A stretch of DNA of 64,000 bases. Source: 13-2-20CM-66-19 sp963824395. GTDB lineage: Bacteria > Pseudomonadota > Gammaproteobacteria > Steroidobacterales > Steroidobacteraceae. The notes under the pieces were generated by a model. It had not been told where the DNA came from. It saw nothing but the letters and a program-made list of their open reading frames with translations, and made no database searches. The stretch is taken from NCBI GenBank assembly GCA_963824395.1, contig CAWGPF010000001.1:1116001-1180000 (forward strand). The letters are read 5' to 3'. Position 1 is the stretch's first letter. Each line of letters opens with the position of its first letter. Made by a program: the position numbers and the translations under genes. Positions 1 to 8,477 of the stretch are shown here, in pieces.

Positions 1-2
1 AG

Positions 3-578
3 TACCTCGCCACGCGCGTCGGCGGCGGTCCGCCGGTGATGCTGCTCACCACCGGTGAGCTGCGCGTGGCGCTCGCCACGACGCACCTGCCGCTGCGGGC
101 GGTGGGCGATGCGCTGAGCGTCGAGTCCCTGTGCCGCACGGTCGCCACGCTCGCCCACGCGCTGTCGCGCTGGTGGGGCATCCGCGCCCCGCGCATCGCC
201 GTGTGCGGCCTGAACCCGCACGCCGGCGAAGGCGGGCACCTGGGGGATGAGGAGATCCGCATCATCGGGCCGGCGATCGAGCGCATGCGCGCCGACGGCA
301 TCCGCGCCGAGGGGCCGCTGCCGGCCGATACCGCCTTCGTGCCGCAGATCCTGAAGAAGTTCGACGCCGTGCTCGCCATGTACCACGACCAGGGTCTGCC
401 GGTGGTGAAGTACGCAGGCTTCGAGCGCGCCGTGAACGTCACCCTCGGCCTGCCTTTGCTGCGCACCTCGCCCGACCACGGCACGGCTCTGAACCTCGCC
501 GGCACCGGCCGCGCCGACGCCGGCAGCATCACCGCGGCGGTCGAGCTCGCGAGCCGCCTCGCCGCGCAGCGACTGTGA
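3..578 (+). CDS. pdxA: 4-hydroxythreonine-4-phosphate dehydrogenase, C-terminal part (PdxA)
   Basis: Oxidises 4-phosphohydroxy-L-threonine in the DXP-dependent pyridoxal phosphate pathway; cytosolic. The reading frame is already open at the left edge, so the N-terminal part is outside the window and 191 residues are seen. The metal-binding stretch GLNPHAGEGGHLG and the later MYHDQGLPVVKY and SPDHGTA segments are typical of PdxA. Its stop overlaps the GTG start of rsmA by 4 nt, the usual pdxA-rsmA coupling of Gammaproteobacteria. The first ATG in view (36) is internal and not the start. Confidence 0.95.
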   Translation, partial: YLATRVGGGPPVMLLTTGELRVALATTHLPLRAVGDALSVESLCRTVATLAHALSRWWGIRAPRIAVCGLNPHAGEGGHLGDEEIRIIGPAIERMRADGIRAEGPLPADTAFVPQILKKFDAVLAMYHDQGLPVVKYAGFERAVNVTLGLPLLRTSPDHGTALNLAGTGRADAGSITAAVELASRLAAQRL

Positions 579-1387
579 GGGCGGCAGGCGCCGCGCACCG
601 GCCGCCACGGCGCAAGCGCTTCGGGCAGCACTTCCTGCACGACCCGGCGGTCATCGCGCGCATGCTGGAGGCGCTCGATGCGCGCCCCGGGGACCACCTG
701 GTCGAGATCGGCCCCGGCCCCGGGGCGCTCACCCGCTCGCTGCTGGCACTCACGGACGTGACGCTTGATGCGATCGAGATCGACCGCGACCTCGCCGCTC
801 GGCTGGCGCCCGACTTTGCCCCGCCGCGCCAGCGCCTGCACCAGGGGGACGCCCTCGACTTCGACTTTGCACAGCTCGCCGCCACGCGCGGCGGCCGACT
901 GCGCGTGCTCGGCAACCTGCCCTACAACATCTCCACCCCGCTCCTGTTCCACCTGGCAGCCGCCGGCGACGTGCTCATCGACCTGCAGGTGATGCTGCAG
1001 CGGGAGGTGGTGGCGCGCATGGCGGCCGCTCCCGGCGGCAAGGACTACGGACGCCTGACCATCATGCTGACGCCGCTGTTCGAGGTGCAGCGCCTGTTCG
1101 AGGTGGGACCGGGCGCCTTTAAGCCGCCGCCGAAGGTCTGGTCGGCGGTGGTGCGCCTGCGCGCGCGCGCCGTACCGCTATTCGAGGTCAGCCCGCACTT
1201 CGCGCCGCTGGTGGCGGCAGCCTTCAGCCAGCGCCGCAAGACGCTGCGCAACGCGCTCGGTGGGTTCCTGACGCGCGATGAGATCAGCGCCTGTGGCATC
1301 GACCCCGGCGCCCGGCCTGAGACGCTCACACCCCAGGACTTCAACACCCTCGCGCGCACCCTCGACCGCGGCGGGCGGTGCGGCTAG
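575..1387 (+). CDS. rsmA: 16S rRNA (adenine1518/1519-N6)-dimethyltransferase RsmA
   Basis: Dimethylates two adjacent adenines in the 3' terminal hairpin of 16S rRNA late in small-subunit maturation. The 270-residue product has the family opening KRFGQHFL, the SAM loop VEIGPGPGALT and the catalytic NLPYNIS motif, followed by the C-terminal RRKTLRNAL region. The start is GTG at 575, four bases into the pdxA stop, giving translational coupling. Size matches the family (about 270). Confidence 0.96.
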   Translation: MRAAGAAHRPPRRKRFGQHFLHDPAVIARMLEALDARPGDHLVEIGPGPGALTRSLLALTDVTLDAIEIDRDLAARLAPDFAPPRQRLHQGDALDFDFAQLAATRGGRLRVLGNLPYNISTPLLFHLAAAGDVLIDLQVMLQREVVARMAAAPGGKDYGRLTIMLTPLFEVQRLFEVGPGAFKPPPKVWSAVVRLRARAVPLFEVSPHFAPLVAAAFSQRRKTLRNALGGFLTRDEISACGIDPGARPETLTPQDFNTLARTLDRGGRCG

Positions 1388-1424
1388 TCTTCAGCTAACG
1401 GACAGGCTTTACAGGAGACGCGTG

Positions 1425-1862
1425 ATGGCGCTTTACCGTCACATCCTCTTGGTGGTGGACTTAAGCGAGGACAGCCTCGCCATCGGCCGCAAGGCGCAGG
1501 CGCTCGCGCAGGCGCTCGGAGCCGAGGTCGAGCTGTTGCATGTGGTCGAGTTCGTACCGGTGGAGCCGATGGGCGAGACGCTCATGCCTGCCGTGCAGAT
1601 GCAGGATGAGCTGATCGAGCGCTCGGAGAAGCGCCTCGCGGCGCTCGCCACCGAACTTGGCCTGAGCGGGGCCGCCTGCCGGGTCGAGAACGGTAACATC
1701 AAGAGCGAGATCGTGCGCGTCGCACGCGAGCGCAAGTCCGACCTCATCATCCTCGGCAGCCGCGAGCGCCACGGCCTGTCGATCCTCGTCAACCTCACCG
1801 AGGACACCGTGCTGCACGCCGCGCCCTGCGACGTGCTGGCGATGCGCGCCGCGCGCGGCTGA
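1425..1862 (+). CDS. UspA-class universal stress protein
   Basis: A 145-residue single-domain Usp protein. The N-terminus YRHILLVVDLSEDS is the classic Usp beta-1 strand and loop. The C-terminal segment LIILGSRERHGLSILVN lacks the second glycine-serine part of the ATP-binding signature (G-2x-G-9x-G-S/T), so it resembles the non-ATP-binding UspA class; that is inference. The start at 1425 is preceded by an AGGAGA ribosome site at 1413-1418; the frame stays open upstream but overlaps rsmA. It sits between rsmA and apaG, which are adjacent in many relatives. No regulator is visible. Confidence 0.85.
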   Translation: MALYRHILLVVDLSEDSLAIGRKAQALAQALGAEVELLHVVEFVPVEPMGETLMPAVQMQDELIERSEKRLAALATELGLSGAACRVENGNIKSEIVRVARERKSDLIILGSRERHGLSILVNLTEDTVLHAAPCDVLAMRAARG

Positions 1863-1894
1863 GGCGCCGGCGGCCTCAGGTAGAATCCGGCACC

Positions 1895-2272
1895 ATGAGC
1901 GAGGAGCACAAGATCCGCGTCGACGTCGAGACCAGCTACCTCGACGAGCAGTCCGACCCGCGCGAGGCGCGCTACGTGTTCGCCTACACCATCACCATCC
2001 GCAACGAGGGCCAGGTGCCGGCGCGCCTGCTGGCGCGCCACTGGCTCATCACCGATGCCAACGGCAAGGTGGAGGAGGTGCGCGGCGATGGTGTCGTCGG
2101 CGAGCAGCCGTACCTGAAGCCCGGCCAGGGTTTTCGCTATTCCAGCGGCGCGGTGATCGAGACTCCGGTCGGCTCGATGCAGGGCAGCTACCAGATGCTC
2201 GCCGATGACGGGGCGCACTTTGACGCTGCGATCGAGCCGTTCCGCCTGGCGATGCCCGGCATCCTGCAGTGA
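1895..2272 (+). CDS. apaG: ApaG domain protein
   Basis: A 125-residue protein with the ApaG fold (fibronectin-III-like), linked genetically to Co2+/Mg2+ tolerance and to diadenosine polyphosphate metabolism; its biochemical role is not settled. Recognisable segments are RYVFAYTITIRNEG, LLARHWLITDANG and GEQPYLKPGQGFRYSSG. Its TGA overlaps the GTG start of apaH by 4 nt, so the two are translationally coupled as in other Gammaproteobacteria. Confidence 0.95.
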   Translation: MSEEHKIRVDVETSYLDEQSDPREARYVFAYTITIRNEGQVPARLLARHWLITDANGKVEEVRGDGVVGEQPYLKPGQGFRYSSGAVIETPVGSMQGSYQMLADDGAHFDAAIEPFRLAMPGILQ

Positions 2273-3093
2273 CGCGCTATGCCATCGGCGACCTACAGGG
2301 GTGCGATGCGGAGCTGCGTGCACTGCTGAAGAAGATCGGCTTCCGCGCCGATCGCGATGAACTGTGGTTCGTCGGCGACCTGGTCAACCGTGGCCCCGGC
2401 TCGCTCGCCACCCTGCGCTTCGTACGCTCACTCGGCGCCAACGCCGCCGTGGTGCTCGGCAACCACGACCTGCACCTGCTCGCGGTCGCCCACGGGGCAC
2501 AGCGGCGCCGCAAGTCCGACACCCTGGATGAGATTCTCAGCGCCAAGGACCGCGAGCCGCTCCTCGAGTGGCTGCTCAGCTGCCCGCTCGCCCACGCCGC
2601 GGGAACCGATCTCATGGTGCACGCTGGCCTCGTGCCGCAGTGGAGCATGCCCCTGACCCTGCGCCTGGCGGCGGAGGTGAGCGCGGCGCTCGCCAGGGAT
2701 GCGCGCGGACTGTTCGAGCACATGTACGGGGATGAGCCCGATGAGTGGGACGAGGAGCTCAGAGGCTACGCGCGGCTGCGCTTCATCATCAACGTGCTGA
2801 CGCGCCTGCGGGTGTGCACGGCGGCCGGTCGCATCGATCTTGCCAGCAAGGGCGAGCCCGCCCCGCCGCCCTCGCCCTGGCGCCCCTGGTTCGAACACGA
2901 GGAGCGTCGCAGCCGCGACGCACGGGTCATCTTCGGGCACTGGTCCGCACTCGGCCTCGTGCTGCGGCCGAACCTCATCGGACTGGACAGCGGCTGTGTG
3001 TGGGGCGGTGCCCTCACCGCCTTCGATCTGGATGAGCCGCGCGCGCCGCTGTCGGTCGGGTGCGCGGCCTACCAGCGCATCACGCGCGGCTGA
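2269..3093 (+). CDS. apaH: Symmetrical bis(5'-nucleosyl)-tetraphosphatase ApaH
   Basis: Hydrolyses Ap4A to two ADP, controlling alarmone and Np4-cap levels. The 274-residue protein is a calcineurin-like metallophosphoesterase with GDLQGC (7-12), GDLVNRGP (36-43) and GNHD (64-67), plus the distal FGHWSALG segment that carries a metal-ligand histidine. GTG start at 2269 inside the apaG stop. It is the last gene of the rightward pdxA run and converges on a lipoprotein gene. Confidence 0.96.
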   Translation: MTRYAIGDLQGCDAELRALLKKIGFRADRDELWFVGDLVNRGPGSLATLRFVRSLGANAAVVLGNHDLHLLAVAHGAQRRRKSDTLDEILSAKDREPLLEWLLSCPLAHAAGTDLMVHAGLVPQWSMPLTLRLAAEVSAALARDARGLFEHMYGDEPDEWDEELRGYARLRFIINVLTRLRVCTAAGRIDLASKGEPAPPPSPWRPWFEHEERRSRDARVIFGHWSALGLVLRPNLIGLDSGCVWGGALTAFDLDEPRAPLSVGCAAYQRITRG

Positions 3094-3116
3094 GCGGGGC
3101 GCAGCTCCGCGCCACC

Positions 3117-3569
3117 CTAAGGCGCCGCGGCCGGCCCCCAGCTCAGCGTCAGCTGCGTCGTCTTGGGCGTGTACACCCCGGGGGGCAGTTCCAGATCGAC
3201 CGCGGTGCCTGCGGCGGCGCTGATCGGCAGGCTGACGCGCTCTTCCCCGCGCACCTCGAGCGAGCCGATCGCGCCGGGGCGCACGCGCAGGGCGAGCCGC
3301 ACCGGCCAGGTGGTGCCCGCGACCGGCTGCACCGTGACGGTGCCGCTGCCAGAGGCGGCGGACAGGTCGATGAGCAGCGTGTTGCGCTTCCAGTACTGCG
3401 CAAAGCCCTCGGCCCCCGCACCCGCCAGATCCACCTCGTGCACGGGCACGGGCGGCGGGGGCGGCGCACGGTGCCACGGCCATTGCAGGTGGGAACAGCC
3501 GCCGCTCAGCACCAGCGCCAGCGCCAGGGCGGTGCCCCGCACCACGTAACCCCTTGACGTTAACCGCAT
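3117..3569 (-). CDS. Putative outer-membrane lipoprotein, unknown function
   Basis: A 150-residue secreted protein. The N-terminus has a short basic start, a hydrophobic run and the lipobox LSGGC (Cys about residue 22), then a proline-rich linker and a beta-rich body. I do not recognise the body as a named family. The start at 3569 is chosen because AGGAGG lies just upstream and the signal peptide begins there. It is convergent with apaH and divergent from the kynurenine operon. Confidence 0.6.
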   Translation of the reverse strand: MRLTSRGYVVRGTALALALVLSGGCSHLQWPWHRAPPPPPVPVHEVDLAGAGAEGFAQYWKRNTLLIDLSAASGSGTVTVQPVAGTTWPVRLALRVRPGAIGSLEVRGEERVSLPISAAAGTAVDLELPPGVYTPKTTQLTLSWGPAAAP

Positions 3570-3630
3570 CAGCGCCCTCCTGCCGCTGCCTGCGGCAGCG
3601 CGTAACATACGCGAATGCCTGGGAGGGCAC

Positions 3631-4143
3631 ATGGAATCCCTGCACGCTTTCAATTTCCGCCAGTGGATTGACGCCAACCGCGCGCTGCTGAAGCCCCCGG
3701 TCGGCAACAAGCGCGTGTTCCGTGACGGGGACTTCATCATCATGGTGGTGGGCGGCCCCAACGCCCGCAAGGACTATCACGTGGACCCGGGCGAGGAGTT
3801 CTTCTACCAGCTCGAGGGCGACATGGTGCTCAAGACCATTCAGGACGGGCGTCAGGTGGACCTGCCGATCCGTGCCGGCGAGGTGCTGCTGCTGCCCTCG
3901 CGCCTGCCGCACTCGCCGCAGCGCCCCGCCAACACCGTGGGCCTCGTCATCGAGCGCGCGCGGCGGCCCGCGGAGCTCGACGGCTTCCAGTGGTACTGCG
4001 AGCGCTGCGGGCACCTGCTGTACGAGGAGTTCTTCCCGCTCACCGACATCGAGAGGCAGTTCCCGCCGGTATTCGAGCGCTTCTTCGCCAACCTGCAGAA
4101 GCGCACCTGCGCGCGCTGCGGCACGGTGATGGAGCGCGCGTAA
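3631..4143 (+). CDS. nbaC: 3-hydroxyanthranilate 3,4-dioxygenase
   Basis: Opens the ring of 3-hydroxyanthranilate with O2, giving 2-amino-3-carboxymuconate semialdehyde, which cyclises to quinolinate. The 170-residue single cupin carries the expected Fe(II) ligands H50, E56 and H94, and a C-terminal rubredoxin-like site from C123/C126 and C160/C163 that marks the bacterial enzyme. Length fits the bacterial form. It is the first gene of a four-gene run with kynurenine-pathway partners, 3 nt from the next gene. The symbol nbaC is borrowed from the 2-nitrobenzoate literature; haao is the alternative name. Confidence 0.93.
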   Translation: MESLHAFNFRQWIDANRALLKPPVGNKRVFRDGDFIIMVVGGPNARKDYHVDPGEEFFYQLEGDMVLKTIQDGRQVDLPIRAGEVLLLPSRLPHSPQRPANTVGLVIERARRPAELDGFQWYCERCGHLLYEEFFPLTDIERQFPPVFERFFANLQKRTCARCGTVMERA

Positions 4144-4146
4144 GCG

Positions 4147-4968
4147 ATGCACGCCCGCATCGCCCTCGCCGCGGGTGAGGTCCGCATCGATCTCGCGCAG
4201 CCCTGGGACTTAGGGATTCCGCTTGACTTTCATGGCCCGCAGCCGCGCCACTTCGGTGCGCCCGCCGCAAGCGCTACCGCGCTGAACGTGGGCGACTTCA
4301 GCGGCGCCGTCACGAGCGGCGCCAGCTGCAACTGCGAGGTCGTGACGCTCAGTCCTCACTGTAACGGCACGCACACCGAGTGCGTCGGGCACCTGACGCG
4401 CGAGCGGCTGGATGCCTGGCGGGTGGTGCCCGCAGGACTCATACCGGCGATCCTGGTCTCGGTCACTCCGGAAGGAGCCGCGGCCGCGCTCGAGGGCTCC
4501 GACCCCGCACCCGCAGCTACCGATCGGCTGGTCACGCGCCGCGCCCTGGAGCGGGCCTGGCAGCGCGCGCCCTTCGAGCCGCGCGCCCTCATCATCCGCA
4601 CGCTGCCGAACAGCGAGGCCAAGCGCAGCCGCGACTACTCGGGCACCACGCCGCCGTATCTGTCGCGCGAGGCTGCCGGGCTGCTGGTGGAGCGCGGCAT
4701 CGTGCACCTGATCGTCGATCTGCCTTCCATCGACCGCGAGCACGATGGCGGTCGCCTGAGCGCACACCGCCTGTTCTTCGGCCTGCCCCAGGGCGCCACC
4801 GCGCTCGCCGCCGCGGCACGCCCGGATGCCACGGTCACCGAGCTCGCCTATGTCCCGGAGGCGGCGGCCGACGGCGCCTACCTCCTTGAGCTGCAGGTGG
4901 CGGCGCTCGGCGGGGATGCGGTGCCGAGCCGGCCGCTGCTGTACGCGCTCGGCGTCGTGGCGCGATGA
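4147..4968 (+). CDS. Cyclase-family metal hydrolase, probable N-formylkynurenine formamidase
   Basis: Probably removes the formyl group from N-formylkynurenine. The 273-residue protein belongs to the cyclase family (PF04199) that includes KynB, but its metal motif reads HCNGTHTECVGH (71-82) rather than the H-x-G-T-H-x-D-A-P-x-H usual in KynB, and it is longer than typical KynB (about 210). The assignment rests on family and on position between 3-hydroxyanthranilate dioxygenase and kynureninase. Its stop overlaps the kynU ATG (ATGA). Another amide or ring hydrolase activity is possible. Confidence 0.75.
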   Translation: MHARIALAAGEVRIDLAQPWDLGIPLDFHGPQPRHFGAPAASATALNVGDFSGAVTSGASCNCEVVTLSPHCNGTHTECVGHLTRERLDAWRVVPAGLIPAILVSVTPEGAAAALEGSDPAPAATDRLVTRRALERAWQRAPFEPRALIIRTLPNSEAKRSRDYSGTTPPYLSREAAGLLVERGIVHLIVDLPSIDREHDGGRLSAHRLFFGLPQGATALAAAARPDATVTELAYVPEAAADGAYLLELQVAALGGDAVPSRPLLYALGVVAR

Positions 4969-6266
4969 GCGCCGCCGCGGCACGCGAGGAGGCGCGCGCG
5001 CGCGATGCGGCCGATCCGCTGCGCGCCTTCCGCGCCCGCTTTGCCGCGCCGCGTGGTGCGCACGGGGCGCCGCTGACCTACCTGTGCGGGCACTCCCTGG
5101 GACTGATGCCGCTGGCTGCGCGGGCGCGGGTGCTCGAGGAACTCGATGACTGGGCGAACCTCGGCGTGGCGGGACACGAGCAGGCGCGCCGTCCCTGGAT
5201 CCCCTACCACGAGAACCTCACCGCCGGTCTTGCGCTCATCGCCGGGGCGCTGCCCGCGGAGGTGATCGCGATGAACTCCCTGACCGCGAACCTGCACCTG
5301 ATGCTCGCCAGCTTCTACCGCCCCCAGGGCCGGCGCCGCTCGATCCTCATGGAGGCCGGCGCCTTTTCCTCGGACCGCCACGCGGTGGCTTCCCAGATCG
5401 CCTGGCGGGGCCTGGATCCTGAGAGCGCGCTCATCGAGCTGGCACCCGCGCCCGGGGAGGACACCATAGCCGAGGCCGCGATCGAGGCCACCCTCGCCGC
5501 GCGTGCCGAAGAGATCGCCCTCATCCTGTGGCCCGGGGTGCAGTTTCGTACCGGCCAGGCCTTCGATGTCGCGCGCATCGTGCGTGCGGCGCACGCCCAC
5601 GGCTGCATCGCGGGCATCGACCTCGCGCACTCGGTCGGCAACCTGCCGCTGGCCATGCACGAGTCGGATGCCGACTTCGCGGTGTGGTGCAGCTACAAGT
5701 ACCTCAACGCAGGTCCCGGAGCGATCGGGGGCTGCTTCGTGCACCAGCGGCACGTCGAGGCGCAGCCGCGCACCCGCCACACCGGTGCCCTGCCGGGCGC
5801 GCGGCTCGCCGGCTGGTGGGGGCACGAGGAACCGACGCGCTTCCTCATGGAGCCGCAGTTCCAGGCCGCCGCCGGGGCGGCGGCCTGGCAGCTGAGCAAC
5901 CCCGCCATCCTCGCCGCCGCGCCGCTGCTCGCGTCGCTCGCGATCTTCGGGGAAGCCGGGATCGCGCCGCTGCGCGCCAAATCGGTGGCGCTCACCGGCT
6001 TCCTCGAGTCGCAGCTCGCGCCGCTGGCCGCGGACGTTCAGATCATCACGCCGCGCGAGCCGCAGCGGCGCGGTTGCCAGCTGTCGCTGCGCATCAAGGG
6101 GGGCGCGGGCCGCGGGCGCGCGGTGTTCGAAGCGCTGGGGGCCCGCGGCATCGTCGTCGACTGGCGCGCACCGGACACCATCCGCGTGGCCCCGGTGCCG
6201 CTCTACAACGGTTTCGAGGACGCCCTCACCTTCACCGCTGCGCTCGCCCAGGTGCTGCGCGCTTGA
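4965..6266 (+). CDS. kynU: Kynureninase
   Basis: PLP enzyme cleaving (3-hydroxy)kynurenine to (3-hydroxy)anthranilate and alanine. The 433-residue fold-type I sequence shows the PLP-lysine motif SYKYLNAGPG (Lys about 245), the GIDLAHSVGN aspartate segment and the N-terminal LCGHSLGLMP. ATG at 4965 overlaps the upstream stop; its own stop overlaps the TTG start of kmo, so three successive genes are coupled. The C-terminal substrate region IRVAPVPLYNGFEDA is typical. Confidence 0.95.
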   Translation: MSAAAAREEARARDAADPLRAFRARFAAPRGAHGAPLTYLCGHSLGLMPLAARARVLEELDDWANLGVAGHEQARRPWIPYHENLTAGLALIAGALPAEVIAMNSLTANLHLMLASFYRPQGRRRSILMEAGAFSSDRHAVASQIAWRGLDPESALIELAPAPGEDTIAEAAIEATLAARAEEIALILWPGVQFRTGQAFDVARIVRAAHAHGCIAGIDLAHSVGNLPLAMHESDADFAVWCSYKYLNAGPGAIGGCFVHQRHVEAQPRTRHTGALPGARLAGWWGHEEPTRFLMEPQFQAAAGAAAWQLSNPAILAAAPLLASLAIFGEAGIAPLRAKSVALTGFLESQLAPLAADVQIITPREPQRRGCQLSLRIKGGAGRGRAVFEALGARGIVVDWRAPDTIRVAPVPLYNGFEDALTFTAALAQVLRA

Positions 6267-7609
6267 GCGCCCCGGAGCGCGAGCTGAACATCGTCGGCGC
6301 GGGCCTCGCCGGCACGCTTCTGGCGGTGCTGCTGGCGCGCCGCGGCTTCGTGCCCGCGCTCTACGAGCGCCGCGCCGACCCGCGCCAGGCGGCACCCGAG
6401 CGCGGGCGTTCCATCAACCTTGCGCTCGCCGCGCGCGGCATCGCGGCGCTCGAGCGCGCCGGCGTCATGGAGGCGGTGCGCCCGCTGCTGATCCCGATGC
6501 GCGGCCGCATGGTGCATGAGCCCGAGGCAGCGCCCGTGCTGCAGCCCTACGGCCAGCGGCCCGGGGAAGTGATCTACTCGGTGGGGCGCGCCGAGCTCAA
6601 CCGCGTCCTGATCGCCGCCGCCACCGCTCACCCGGGCGTGCGGGTGCGCTTCAACCAGCAGTGCCTGGGAGTGCAGGTCGCCGCCGGGCGACTGCAGCTG
6701 CGCGACAGCGAGCGCGGCACCGTGGGTGAGATCGAGCTTGCCCCCACCATTGCCGCCGACGGCGCCGGGTCCGCGGTGCGCGCCAGCCTCGAGCGCGCCG
6801 GGCTCATCAAGGTGCGCGAGGAGTGGCTCGACCATGACTACAAGGAACTCACCGTGCCGGCGCTCACAGCGGCGGCACTGGATCCGCATGCGCTGCACAT
6901 CTGGCCGCGCGGCGGCTTCATGCTCATCGCCCTGCCGAACACCGACGGCAGCTTCACCGCGACGCTGTTCCTGCCGCGCGCCGGCCCCGTGAGCTTCGCA
7001 GCGCTCGCCACGGCGGCCGCGGTGCGCGCGTTCTTCGCCCGCGAGTTCCCGGAGCTGCTCGAGCTGGTGCCCGAGCTCGCCGGGCAGTTCGCCACCCATC
7101 CGCAGGGGCAACTTGGCACCGTGCACGCGGCGCCCTGGCAGGCCGCAGGCCGGGTGCTGCTGCTGGGCGATGCCGCGCACGCGATCGTGCCCTTCCACGG
7201 CCAGGGAATGAACGCCGCGTTCGAGGACTGCCTGGTGCTCGATGAGCTCCTCGGGGAGAGCGGGGACTGGCCGGGCGTATTCGCGCGCTTCGAGGCTGCG
7301 CGCCGCCCCAACACGGAGGCCATCGCGCGCATGGCGCTCGAGAACTACACCGAGATGCGTGCGGCGGTGCGCGATGCGCAGTTCCGGCGCCGCCAGGCCC
7401 TGGCCATGCAGCTCGAGCAGCGCTTTCCGGAGCGCTTCATCCCGCGCTACTCGATGGTGATGTTCCATCCGGAGATCGGCTACGCGCAGGCCCTGCGCCG
7501 CGGCGCCGTGCAGGCGCAGCTGCTGGAAGAGCTCGAGCGTGACGGTGCGGACGCGCACGGTGCGCAGGCCGCAGCGCTCGTGACCGAGCGCCTCGCGCCG
7601 CTGCGCTAG
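6263..7609 (+). CDS. kmo: Kynurenine 3-monooxygenase
   Basis: FAD/NADPH hydroxylase converting kynurenine to 3-hydroxykynurenine. From a TTG start at 6263 (TTGA overlap with kynU) the protein has 448 residues with the Rossmann motif GAGLAG (12-17), ERGRSINLALAARG, the FAD DG motif ADGAGSAVR and the second FAD motif GDAAHAIVPFHGQGMNAAFED. No ATG lies near the expected N-terminus, and the frame open upstream merely overlaps kynU. Last gene of the operon; tryptophan 2,3-dioxygenase is not in the window. Confidence 0.93.
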   Translation: MSAPERELNIVGAGLAGTLLAVLLARRGFVPALYERRADPRQAAPERGRSINLALAARGIAALERAGVMEAVRPLLIPMRGRMVHEPEAAPVLQPYGQRPGEVIYSVGRAELNRVLIAAATAHPGVRVRFNQQCLGVQVAAGRLQLRDSERGTVGEIELAPTIAADGAGSAVRASLERAGLIKVREEWLDHDYKELTVPALTAAALDPHALHIWPRGGFMLIALPNTDGSFTATLFLPRAGPVSFAALATAAAVRAFFAREFPELLELVPELAGQFATHPQGQLGTVHAAPWQAAGRVLLLGDAAHAIVPFHGQGMNAAFEDCLVLDELLGESGDWPGVFARFEAARRPNTEAIARMALENYTEMRAAVRDAQFRRRQALAMQLEQRFPERFIPRYSMVMFHPEIGYAQALRRGAVQAQLLEELERDGADAHGAQAAALVTERLAPLR

Positions 7610-7631
7610 CGGCCACCGCGCGCCAGACGCA

Positions 7632-8426
7632 TCAGCGACTCTCGAGCACGCTGCGGCCGTTGAGCGGCTGCGGCGGCCGCACGTCATCCGGATACAGGCG
7701 CGCGAACGCGGCGATCTGCTGCGCCGAGACCTCAACCGGCTCCTTGAGCACGAACCACTTTACCCCCTCGGTGCACGGCGGGGCCGTCACCGAGCCCGTG
7801 TAGGCGTAGTAGCCGGCGCTGCGCGGCAGCATCGCCGACGGATTGATGCGCAGATCCTGCGCCGCCAGCTGGCCCTCACTCGGCGGCAGGTGCTGCCACA
7901 GCGCGCCGATGGCAGCGTTCGCCCGGCCGGCACGCAGCAGCACTGCAACCCCGGCGACCTCGCCGTCGCTCGCGGTATGCATCAGGTGCAGAACCATGGC
8001 GTAGCGCTTGCCGGCGATGAGCTCCTCGCTCGGACGGTGAAAGTGAAACTGCGTGAGCAGGTAGCGCTTGCCCTGCACCAAAAGAGCACTACCCGCGCCC
8101 GCTGCAGCGTGGTAGTTGACCCGGATGGTGTGGCCGTTATTGATCACGTAGCCCACCGGTTCGTCGAGGTACGCGAAGGTGAGCGGCGGCAGGTCGGCCT
8201 TGCGCGGGTTGCGGATGTCGATCGGGGACTGCGCCTTGCCGCGGTTGCAGGCGGCGTACTCCGGGTCGAGCTCGCTCCAGTGCGCGTACCCGCGCGCGCC
8301 CTGATAATCCCAGGGGGTCTTCCAGGGCGAAACGTACTGCGAGTATGGGGTCTCCTCGGCACCAGCCGGCAGCGCGAGAAGCGCGGCGAGGGCCGGCAGC
8401 CAGCGGGCGTGTGATACGGCTTTCAT
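7632..8426 (-). CDS. Periplasmic alpha-type carbonic anhydrase
   Basis: Interconverts CO2 and bicarbonate outside the cytoplasm. The 264-residue precursor begins with a signal peptide (cleavage about residue 23, after PAGA). Zinc ligands are seen in QFHFHRPSE (H128, H130) and VLHLMH (H147), with the preceding SPIDI and the late TGSVTAPPCTEGVKW segment that identify the alpha class. The start at 8426 has GGGAGG upstream. It lies 51 nt after folA on the same strand. Confidence 0.93.
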   Translation of the reverse strand: MKAVSHARWLPALAALLALPAGAEETPYSQYVSPWKTPWDYQGARGYAHWSELDPEYAACNRGKAQSPIDIRNPRKADLPPLTFAYLDEPVGYVINNGHTIRVNYHAAAGAGSALLVQGKRYLLTQFHFHRPSEELIAGKRYAMVLHLMHTASDGEVAGVAVLLRAGRANAAIGALWQHLPPSEGQLAAQDLRINPSAMLPRSAGYYAYTGSVTAPPCTEGVKWFVLKEPVEVSAQQIAAFARLYPDDVRPPQPLNGRSVLESR

Positions 8427-8477
8427 GGGCACCTCCCGGAGCGCGGCTGTTTCAGGATCCGCCCGCAAGTTGCGTGC

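Noticed and set aside
1278..1424. Upstream start for the Usp gene
   Set aside because: It overlaps rsmA in a different frame; the ATG at 1425 has an AGGAGA site.
4878..6395. 505-codon minus-strand frame opposite kynureninase
   Set aside because: Low-complexity arginine/glycine-rich product, antisense to a clear PLP enzyme.
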